Origin: JARRKU01 sp050288425
GTDB taxonomy: Bacteria; Desulfobacterota; Desulfobacteria; Desulfobacterales; Desulfosarcinaceae
Direction: 5' to 3'
DNA length: 64,000 bases
Assembly (NCBI GenBank): GCA_050288425.1
Contig: JBNKDU010000136.1
Span: forward strand, 62,001 to 126,000
Part shown: in pieces, positions 56,438-64,000 of the stretch
Layout of the letters: every line of letters begins with the position of its first letter
How positions within the stretch are numbered: position 1 is the stretch's first letter
Program-made: the position numbers and the translations under genes
Notes under the pieces: model-generated
Told to the model about the DNA's origin: nothing
What the model saw: only the letters and a program-made list of their open reading frames with translations
The model's database searches: none

Positions 56438-56941
56438 ATGAAGAAGCTCATCGCAATCATGGTCATCGCCGGATTAATCGTGACCACCATGGCACCCGTG
56501 GCCATGGCCGGTGGTCGCTTTCACGGGCACCACTTCCGCTACCATCATTCCCATGGGGGCGGGGGTCACTTCTGGCTGGGACTGGGGCTGGGTGTATTGA
56601 CCACGGCCGTGATTACCAGCAATTATTATTCACCGCCTCCGCAACGGGTAGTCTACTATGAACCGGCACCTGTGGTGGTGACCCGGACGCCGGTGGTGAT
56701 CCAACGGAACGAATACCGTTCGGTACCTGCGCCGGACTACGGCCAGGTGGAAGTTACCGCGGCCGAACTCAATTTACGCAGCGGACCGGGGCCTGACCGC
56801 ACCGTCGTGGGAATCGTGCACAAAGGCGATATCCTGGCGGTCATCGACAGCATTCCGAGCTGGTTCTATGTCCGACTGCCCGATGGCCATTACGGCTGGG
56901 TAATGGATCGCTATACGCGACCCGCGCAGCCGGTTGGCTGA
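56438..56941 (+). CDS. Exported SH3-domain protein with His-rich N-terminal segment
   Basis: A 167-residue protein: signal peptide (to about VAMAG, residue 25), a His/Gly-rich stretch GGRFHGHHFRYHHSHGGGGHF, a second hydrophobic segment, a Pro/Val linker, and a C-terminal bacterial SH3 domain (AAELNLRSGPGPDRTVVGIVHKGD...WFYVRLPDGHYGWV). SH3b domains bind cell wall; the His cluster may bind metal. The ATG follows GGGGGAAACC. Confidence 0.83.
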   Translation: MKKLIAIMVIAGLIVTTMAPVAMAGGRFHGHHFRYHHSHGGGGHFWLGLGLGVLTTAVITSNYYSPPPQRVVYYEPAPVVVTRTPVVIQRNEYRSVPAPDYGQVEVTAAELNLRSGPGPDRTVVGIVHKGDILAVIDSIPSWFYVRLPDGHYGWVMDRYTRPAQPVG

Positions 56942-57046
56942 GCCCTGAATTTTTTTCCGGCGAAACCGTACCCGCCATCATATGAAACCGGGAGATCAAA
57001 AGGCGTACCTGCGCCTGTTCTCCCGGTTCGCCTTCCACCAAAATTT

Positions 57047-57138
57047 GGGGACGTAGCTAACTTATTAACTTAAATGCGGTTCCATTATCATATCGCTTGA
57101 TCATGGGCTATTTAAGTTAATAAGTTAGCTACGTCCCC
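57047..57138. repeat. Perfect 29-base inverted repeat with 34-base spacer
   Basis: The left arm 57047-57075 begins GGGGACGTAGCTAACTTATT and the right arm 57110-57138 is its exact reverse complement. Both outer ends are GGGGACGT-type, like the terminal sequences near REP-associated (Y1) transposases in Desulfobacterota. The spacer holds no gene. Probably a non-autonomous element. Confidence 0.8.
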
Positions 57139-57305
57139 TTAAATCTTCGCATTGACACCCTTGCCGCCATTTTCTATATTGATACTTGTCATCTAAGCGG
57201 CTGAGTCTATTCGATATCTTGCGAACATGCCCGCCGCAGGGAATCGAATAGCCGATTTCGGGATCGGCGCATCCGCACGGTGAAGAGCCCGCAATCCGGG
57301 GGCAC

Positions 57306-58826
57306 ATGGAATTTGCACTGGACAAATTCCTCACGCAGACGCGTGAGGCCATCATCGCCCAATGGGTCGAGCGCCTCAAGACCGAGGCCGGTCAGCAGTA
57401 TGCTGACCGGCCTCGCGAAGAGCTCTTTGAGACCGTGACCGCCGCATTCGAAGCCAATACGCGCATGCTGATCCATGACGATTACGCGCCCATCGACAAA
57501 TTCATCCGTAGAATCACCAAGATGCGCCTGGAATCCGGTTTTCTGCTTTCCGATGTCCAAAGGGCCTTCGAGATTTTTCGCAGCATCACCCTTCCGCTGG
57601 TGGCCGCAGAGACGAACGCCAGGGAGCTATTTGACACCATCACCCGAATCGATCAATGTTTGACGTATACCATCTATCGCTTCAGCGATCATTTCCAGCG
57701 GATGCATCAGCAGAAAATCCTGGAGCACAACCGCCAGTTGGAAGGAAAGGTTCGCGCTCGAACCGCCGCGCTGGCGGAGTCCGAACGCAAATACAAGACC
57801 TTGGTGGAAGAGATCAACGACGGATATATCGTCGTTCAAAATGAAAACGTGGTGTTCGCCAATCCCGCCTTCTGCCAGATGCACGGATACGAATCCTCCG
57901 AGGTCATCGGCAGGAAATTCCATGAATTCATCGATTCCGGCAGCCGCGATCAGGTAATCCGCCTCTATGCCACCAACACCAGGAAGAAACGCGCCCCGCG
58001 CTCGTTCGAGTATAAGCGGTTGACCAGGGAGGGCAATAGTTTCCCCACGGAAATCCTGGCCAAGACGACATACTACGACAACAAGCTCTCCAGCATCGGA
58101 ATCTGTCGCGACATCACCCAGCGGGTCCGGCTGGAGCGCAAGATCCGCGAAAGCGAACGCATGGCCTATATCGGCAAGGTGACCACCTCCCTCTCCCATG
58201 AAATCCGCAATCCGCTCTCTTCGGTGAAGATGAACCTGCAGATCCTGAAAAAAAATCATCTGTTACAGGGCAACGACAAACGGCGCATCGACATCTCCGT
58301 GAGGGAGGTGAAGCGGCTGGAACATATTCTCAAGGAATTGTTGGATTACGCCAAGCCGATTCACCTGAAATTCCAGCGTTTCGCCCTGGATGAAATCATT
58401 CGCACCGCCATCGGGCTGCTGGAGATAAAATTCCAGGAAAAAGAAGTCGTGGTGGTTGCCGACCTGGATGCACACGCCCCGCTCATCTGTGCCGACAAAG
58501 AGAAGATCGAACAGGCGGTCATCAACCTTCTGCTCAACGCCCTGGAGGCATCCGGACCCGGTGGAGAGATCCGGGTGGCCACGCGCCATCCTCCGCAACA
58601 GGGCGATGATTTCGAGATCGTCATTTCCGATCAGGGCTGCGGCATACCGCCGCAACATTTTGCCGACATCCTGGAGCCTTTTTTTACGACCAAGAGCAAA
58701 GGCACGGGTCTGGGATTGAGCAATGTCCAGCAGATTGTCCAGGCGCACCGCGGCAGGATCGAAGTGGAGAACCTCGAACCCTGCGGTGCCGTGTTTCGAC
58801 TCCATCTCCATTCCAACGGTCGATGA
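57306..58826 (+). CDS. PAS-domain sensor histidine kinase
   Basis: A 506-residue cytoplasmic sensor kinase. Residues 1-130 look like an RsbRD-type helical sensor; a PAS domain lies at about 155-275 (YKTLVEEINDGYIVVQNENVVFANPAFCQMHGYESSEVIGR). The HisKA dimer helix contains the H-box TTSLSHEIRNPLSSVKMNLQ, and the ATPase domain has N-box NLLLNALEAS, DQGCGIPP and TGLGLS. No membrane helix is seen. It is followed after 25 bases by an NtrC-type regulator, forming an AtoS/NtrB-like two-component pair. Confidence 0.9.
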   Translation: MEFALDKFLTQTREAIIAQWVERLKTEAGQQYADRPREELFETVTAAFEANTRMLIHDDYAPIDKFIRRITKMRLESGFLLSDVQRAFEIFRSITLPLVAAETNARELFDTITRIDQCLTYTIYRFSDHFQRMHQQKILEHNRQLEGKVRARTAALAESERKYKTLVEEINDGYIVVQNENVVFANPAFCQMHGYESSEVIGRKFHEFIDSGSRDQVIRLYATNTRKKRAPRSFEYKRLTREGNSFPTEILAKTTYYDNKLSSIGICRDITQRVRLERKIRESERMAYIGKVTTSLSHEIRNPLSSVKMNLQILKKNHLLQGNDKRRIDISVREVKRLEHILKELLDYAKPIHLKFQRFALDEIIRTAIGLLEIKFQEKEVVVVADLDAHAPLICADKEKIEQAVINLLLNALEASGPGGEIRVATRHPPQQGDDFEIVISDQGCGIPPQHFADILEPFFTTKSKGTGLGLSNVQQIVQAHRGRIEVENLEPCGAVFRLHLHSNGR

Positions 58827-58851
58827 AAATCAGGGAAATCAGGCGGACAGC

Positions 58852-60195
<1,344 letters not shown>

Positions 60196-60428
60196 AGGCA
60201 CAATTTTGCTTCTGCAAAATCAATCCGTTTTCTCTTTTCTTTCTCCGGGTGCATGACGGAAACGTTCGGGATGGAATTGTCCCGATCGGCACATTTCAAT
60301 CAACCATGCGAAGCGGCGTGCAGCCTCTATAAGGTTAGATAACAACAGGTTACAATTTCTCTGGCCCTCCGTTGGGACATGAATGCCCCGCCCTTCCGGC
60401 ATGCGGCGCCGATCGGGGTTCGTATGCC
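60196..60428. other. Intergenic region between the regulator and symporter genes, upstream part
   Basis: A small ATTTTGC/GCAAAAT hairpin follows the regulator stop. The rest is non-coding and leads into the dyad and sigma-54 promoter. No other repeat was seen. Confidence 0.35.
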
Positions 60429-60445
60429 CCATGATCGGATCATGG
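60429..60445. promoter_or_regulatory. Dyad, candidate enhancer site for the adjacent NtrC-type regulator
   Basis: CCATGATC-G-GATCATGG is a perfect 17-base palindrome with eight-base arms. Its centre is about 107 bases before the transcription start predicted from the sigma-54 promoter, the usual distance of bacterial enhancer sites. Confidence 0.5.
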
Positions 60446-60517
60446 TTCATAAAAAAATCTGGGTGCAGTATTTTTATTGCCTTTAAATACTTTGATCTGC
60501 CGACAGTATTTATATCG

Positions 60518-60533
60518 CGGCACATATATTGCT
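60518..60533 (+). promoter_or_regulatory. Sigma-54 promoter of the DUF4212/symporter operon
   Basis: CGGCACATATATTGCT matches TGGCAC-N5-TTGC, with GG and GC exactly ten bases apart. It lies 160 bases upstream of the small-subunit gene, leaving a long leader. Confidence 0.7.
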
Positions 60534-60695
60534 CTACTCTTTCGCGCTGCTTTTCACTCGCAGGAGCCATCGGATGAACGTTTTCTGGTGGGGCCTGCGG
60601 ACCGCCGATGTTGCCCTTGGGATGATACGATCCAGACTTCGGCTAAACTATTCACCTTTTCGGCGAATACCACAATGCACGGGAGGAGGAAAATC

Positions 60696-60956
60696 GTGGA
60701 AGTAAACGGAATGGACCTAAGCGTTTATTGGAAACGGAACCTGAAACTTATGTTCGTGCTTCTGGGGATATGGTTTTTTGTCTCCTATTTCTGCGGGATC
60801 ATCATTGTCGATGTATTGAATAAAGTTGCTATCGCCGGATTTCCGCTGGGCTTCTGGTTTGCACAGCAGGGCGCCATGTTTGTGTTTGTGGCCCTGATCT
60901 TTGTCTATTGTCATTTCATGGAAAAGTTGGACGAGGAATTTGATGTGGCGGAATGA
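60696..60956 (+). CDS. DUF4212 protein, small subunit of sodium:solute symporter
   Basis: An 86-residue membrane protein with two helices (LKLMFVLLGIWFFVSYFCG and GFWFAQQGAMFVFVALIFVYCHFM) and the conserved opening DLSVYWKRNLKL. This family occurs next to one subgroup of sodium:solute symporters and is regarded as their small subunit. The GTG start at 60696 is preferred: GGGAGGAGG lies six bases upstream. ATG 60675 would lie upstream of that site. Confidence 0.87.
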   Translation: MEVNGMDLSVYWKRNLKLMFVLLGIWFFVSYFCGIIIVDVLNKVAIAGFPLGFWFAQQGAMFVFVALIFVYCHFMEKLDEEFDVAE

Positions 60957-61036
60957 TCTCTTCTGCAGTGCCGGTCTTTCCTCATGAAGTTGCATGATGT
61001 CGAATCCAGTGAAATAACCCCAGAGGGAGCAATATC

Positions 61037-62827
61037 ATGAGTAACATTTTTGGTTGGACGATTTTTTGGGTAGCACTCTCATTTAGCATATACATCTTCA
61101 TCGCCTGGCGCTCCCGCGTCAAGGATGCAGCCGGCTTCTATGTGGCCGGGAAAGGCGTGCCACCCCTCGCCAACGGGATGGCAACCGCCGCGGACTGGAT
61201 GAGTGCGGTTTCTTATATCGGGCTCGCCGGGCTTGTCTCGTTTACCGGATACTGGGCCGGTGCCTTGTTAATGGGTTGGACCGGTGGATATGTTCTGCTG
61301 GCACTGCTTCTGGCGCCCTACCTGCGCAAATTCGGAAAGTTCACCGTGCCCGATTTCATCGGCGACCGGTACTATTCCCAAACGGCGCGCATGGTTGCCG
61401 CCGCCTGTACGGTGTTTATCTCCTTTACTTACATCTGCGGGCAGATGCGCGGCGTCGGCATCGTCTTCAGCCGTTTCCTGGAAGTCGAGCTGTCCACGGG
61501 CGTGGTTATCGGTATGCTCATCGTTTTCTTTTATGCAGGACTCGGCGGCATGAAGGGCATCACCTATACCCAGGTGGCCCAGTACTGCGTGTTAATTGTT
61601 GCCTATACGATCCCTGCCGTGGCTATTTCCCTGGTTATCACAGGTAATCCGATCCCGCAGCTGGGATTCGGCAGCAAAGTTATCCAGGAGGGGGCCTATC
61701 TAGGCCAATACTTACTCCAGGCCCTGGACAACATCGCCACTGATCTGGGGATAAAGGCTTATACGGCGACTTTCTCCGGCTCAGGCCGCTTTTCGATGCT
61801 CAATGTATTCCTGCTCTGCTTCACCATGATGGCGGGCACCGCCGGGTTGCCCCATGTGATCATCCGGTTTTTCACCACACCCACGGTAAGGGATGCCCGC
61901 AAGAGTGCCGGCTGGGCCCTGCTGTTTATCGCTATTTTGTATACCACCTGCCCGGCCGTGGCAGCCTTCGCCCGTTTCAACATGGTCAATACCGTGAACG
62001 ACAAGACCTTCGCCGAGGCACCGTCCTGGTTCAAAAACTGGGAAAAACCCGGCTTGATCGTATGGGTCGATAAAAACCAAGACGGTATCATCCAATATCG
62101 CAAAGGTTCCGTCTTCAAAGGTCGGCCGTCACTCAAGCCGAATACCGAACTCGGCAAATATGGCGAGCGCCAGGTCAACAACGAATTGACCGACAGCCCC
62201 AACGAACTCTATGTGGATCGGGATATCATGGTCCTGGCCAATCCGGAAATCGGCGGGCTGCCGGCATGGGTCGTCGGCCTGGTCGCCGCAGGCGGGCTCG
62301 CGGCTGCCCTGTCAACGGCGGCGGGCTTGCTGCTGGCAATCGGTTCGGCCTTCAGTCACGACTTGTACTACCGGGTCATCAACAAGGAAGCATCGGAAAA
62401 ACAGCGTCTGACGGTTGCGCGAATCGTGATCGGTGTGTCGGTGGTCTGTGCCGGATGGTTCGGGATCCATCCCCCGGGATTCGTCACCCAAGTGGTGGCC
62501 TGGGCGTTCGGCATGGCGGCCGCCAGTTTCTTTCCGGCCATCATCCTTGGTATCTTTTCCACCCGGACGACCAAAGAGGGCGCCATCGCCGGCATGGTGG
62601 TGGGCATGGTGTTTACCGCCACCTATATCATCAATGTGACCTACATGGGCGGCACCGCCTGGTTCTTCAATATCACCACCTGGGGGATCGGAGGCGTCGG
62701 CCTGCTGCTCAACTTTGTAGTCGCAATTGTCGTGAGTCGCTTTACCGAGGCACCGCCTGAGGAGATCCAGGACCTGGTGCACGATGTGCGGATTCCAAGA
62801 GGCGCCGGACATGCCTTGGAACACTAA
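61037..62827 (+). CDS. Sodium:solute symporter family protein (VC_2705-type large subunit)
   Basis: A 596-residue transporter with about 13 helices. Core segments: DFYVAG-like DAAGFYVAGKGVPPLANGMATAADWMSAVSYIGLAG, GKFTVPDFIGDRYYS, GLPHVIIRFFTTP and GGLAAALSTAAGLLLAIGSAFSHDLYYR. It resembles ActP-type acetate/monocarboxylate symporters, but substrate is uncertain. A hydrophilic loop at about 325-400 holds an EF-hand-like stretch DKNQDGIIQY. Paired with the DUF4212 subunit 80 bases upstream. GAGGGAGC precedes the ATG. Confidence 0.9.
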   Translation: MSNIFGWTIFWVALSFSIYIFIAWRSRVKDAAGFYVAGKGVPPLANGMATAADWMSAVSYIGLAGLVSFTGYWAGALLMGWTGGYVLLALLLAPYLRKFGKFTVPDFIGDRYYSQTARMVAAACTVFISFTYICGQMRGVGIVFSRFLEVELSTGVVIGMLIVFFYAGLGGMKGITYTQVAQYCVLIVAYTIPAVAISLVITGNPIPQLGFGSKVIQEGAYLGQYLLQALDNIATDLGIKAYTATFSGSGRFSMLNVFLLCFTMMAGTAGLPHVIIRFFTTPTVRDARKSAGWALLFIAILYTTCPAVAAFARFNMVNTVNDKTFAEAPSWFKNWEKPGLIVWVDKNQDGIIQYRKGSVFKGRPSLKPNTELGKYGERQVNNELTDSPNELYVDRDIMVLANPEIGGLPAWVVGLVAAGGLAAALSTAAGLLLAIGSAFSHDLYYRVINKEASEKQRLTVARIVIGVSVVCAGWFGIHPPGFVTQVVAWAFGMAAASFFPAIILGIFSTRTTKEGAIAGMVVGMVFTATYIINVTYMGGTAWFFNITTWGIGGVGLLLNFVVAIVVSRFTEAPPEEIQDLVHDVRIPRGAGHALEH

Positions 62828-62840
62828 TCGGTTGGAACGG

Positions 62841-62879
62841 TCGTATTCCACCGGGCGCTGCACGCCCGGTGGAATACGA
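62841..62879. terminator. Long perfect hairpin after the symporter gene
   Basis: TCGTATTCCACCGGGCG and its exact complement (17-base stem, five-base loop) start 13 bases after the stop codon. No T-run follows, so it may be an RNA-stabilising or factor-dependent end. Confidence 0.55.
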
Positions 62880-62937
62880 AACATGGAACTCGCCATGGAT
62901 TCATGCCCAACGGAATTCGGGGAGGGATTCGTATCCA

Positions 62938-63468
62938 ATGAATGATTCTGCAGCTTTTACCACTCGAAAAGCCATGTTGCGAGGGGGGGTGGCCGCGTCT
63001 GCACCCGGGCTGGTGGCCGTGGTGGCGGCAACCACCGCGGCGGAATCCACCGTATCCGGATACACCGTATCCGGATACACCGGATTGAGCAGCATGGGGA
63101 TGGCGGCCCTGGGGGTGGTCTTCTTCTTCCTGGCCTTCCTTTTCGCCCGCAGTCGATGGTGGGCCGGCCTGCCCGGCTTGATCTGCTCGGCCCTGGCGAT
63201 CTGCTTCTTCGGCGCGAAAGCGTCCCGGCTTTTGATTCTATACTACCGATTCAATCCCATACGGGGTTTTGCCGATCTGACGGCACCGTTTTCCGTCATT
63301 TCCCTGCACCTGTGCCTGATGATCATCTCCGGCACCTTGGGATGGTTCATTGTCAAGACCATGCGTCTGAGCCGCAGCATCGGTCCCGCCCCGGTGAGCA
63401 AACATGTCTGGGTGGTGCTGGTCGTATGGGCGGCCATCGTCCTCTGGCAAGGTGCCATCCCGTCCTGA
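62938..63468 (+). CDS. Membrane protein of unknown function
   Basis: A 176-residue protein. A polar N-terminus is followed by an Ala/Thr/Val-rich segment containing a repeated TVSGY pentapeptide and about four hydrophobic helices (GMAALGVVFFFLAFLFA, LPGLICSALAICFFG, LHLCLMIISGTLGWFIV, VWVVLVVWAAIVLW). I know no family. ATG 62938 has GGGGAGGG 11 bases upstream. It may be read through from the symporter operon. Confidence 0.65.
   Translation: MNDSAAFTTRKAMLRGGVAASAPGLVAVVAATTAAESTVSGYTVSGYTGLSSMGMAALGVVFFFLAFLFARSRWWAGLPGLICSALAICFFGAKASRLLILYYRFNPIRGFADLTAPFSVISLHLCLMIISGTLGWFIVKTMRLSRSIGPAPVSKHVWVVLVVWAAIVLWQGAIPS
63051..63080. repeat. Tandem duplication of a 15-base unit inside a coding region
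   Basis: CGTATCCGGATACAC occurs twice head to tail, keeping the frame and giving the TVSGY repeat. The unit itself is largely palindromic (GTATCCGGATAC). Confidence 0.7.
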
Positions 63469-63952
63469 GTTTGCCCTACCGTTGCATAAAAAAAACGCGG
63501 TTATCCGGAATGCTCAAGTTACATGTAACTGCAGGTCTTTTGCCGCTGTTGCATATAGTCAAATCGTTGAATCGTCGAATGGTCAAATGGGGAAGGCAGT
63601 TTGCCTTATTCAATATTGCTGCAATATCTAAATGATAGAATTCCACTCCCGATTTGACCCTTCGACGATTTGACCAATTCAACTTTGCATAATTGGCACA
63701 GATTCGGGCGGCCTTCCCGCCAGCTTGGGCTTTGCGGATAAGCGCGTAAAAAAATGGCAAAGCGGTGGGAATTATAGAAAAACCAAATTGCCAGGGGTGC
63801 AGACGACCCGCCTGTATCGCCGACCACTCGGCTCGGCTGGATGCCATTTTCCTGGTTCCTATCACAAGACTCCTTTAAAAAAGGCATATTTATTGCTAAC
63901 TTCGGCTGTGGCCGCGAATGACCGCCGCCACATCAGCCAAAAGGTGGATGCC
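63469..63952. other. Intergenic region with an imperfect inverted repeat
   Basis: No credible gene. Imperfect inverted repeats (63570-63592 and 63648-63670, core AATCGTCGAA-GGTCAAAT) flank an A+T-rich centre. Translations of this stretch are low-complexity and read through the repeats. Confidence 0.45.
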
Positions 63953-64000
63953 ATGCTTTCGCTACAGCGAATTGCCGATTTGCGGATTCGTTATAAGTTG
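63953..64000 (+). CDS. Possible start of a further gene (runs off window edge)
   Basis: ATG 63953, with AGGTGG five bases upstream, opens a frame of 16 codons reading MLSLQRIADLRIRYKL to the window end. The LRIRYKL stretch resembles the basic segment just before the first membrane helix of many HAMP-type sensor kinases and chemoreceptors. Too little is visible to assign function. Confidence 0.35.
   Translation, partial: MLSLQRIADLRIRYKL

Noticed and set aside
63476..63865. 129-codon minus-strand frame in the last intergenic region
   Set aside because: It runs across the inverted repeats and has no domain or signal; composition looks like translated intergenic DNA.

Overview
The window is a GC-rich, gene-dense stretch of a Gram-negative anaerobe chromosome. 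The best fit is a sulfate-reducing member of the Desulfobacterota, near Desulfosarcina/Desulfobacteraceae. That placement is inference from content: an Rnf operon led by a multihaem c-type cytochrome, a membrane pyrophosphatase, a CarD regulator, DUF1844 and DUF4212 proteins, split GcvP, and several sigma-54 systems. No 16S rRNA, transposase gene or CRISPR array is present.

Layout. 1-4.2 kb: end of a secreted protein gene, a nucleotidyltransferase, an archaeal-type phosphoglycerate mutase, a short Rho and a 54-residue orphan. 4.2-14.2 kb: an ammonium transporter behind a sigma-54/IHF-like promoter, a CHASE2-TPR-Ser/Thr kinase followed by an FHA protein, a sulfotransferase, a lipoprotein protease with TPRs, and a first DnaK. 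14.4-19.1 kb: a proline-racemase-family enzyme and gcvH-gcvPA-gcvPB. 19.4-26.2 kb: cytochrome-rnfCDGEAB, where RnfB is fused to a GltD-like flavoprotein. 26.3-35.4 kb (minus strand): RluD-type synthase, CarD, and the housekeeping run DUF1844-ispE-tRNA-Gln-prs-rplY-pth-hppA, with serA upstream. 35.7-46.1 kb: acyl-CoA synthetase, grpE-dnaK, a long Alu-type SRP RNA, and tilS-ftsH-folP-coaX. 46.1-51.3 kb: a palindromic repeat, a metallo-beta-lactamase-fold protein, a zinc-ribbon/pseudo-receiver protein, two PilT-type ATPases, DivIVA-like and YggT. 51.8-57 kb: proC, a MauE-CcdA-thioredoxin trio, ChaN-like, TPR and SH3 envelope proteins. 57-64 kb: a perfect inverted-repeat element, a histidine kinase and NtrC-type regulator, a sigma-54-controlled DUF4212/sodium-solute symporter pair, a membrane protein, and what may be the start of another sensor gene.

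How the parts work together. Energy conservation is the main theme: Rnf exchanges electrons between ferredoxin, a pyridine nucleotide and possibly periplasmic cytochrome, HppA recovers energy from pyrophosphate, and the symporter uses an ion gradient. The most unusual element is the Rnf complex. RnfB carries a C-terminal GltD-like NAD(P)H/FAD module, RnfC lacks a recognisable glycine-rich NADH loop, RnfD lacks the usual flavinylation motif, and the leading cytochrome has five CXXCH motifs. A kinase/regulator pair next to a sigma-54 promoter with a well-placed upstream dyad makes the symporter operon a readable regulatory unit.
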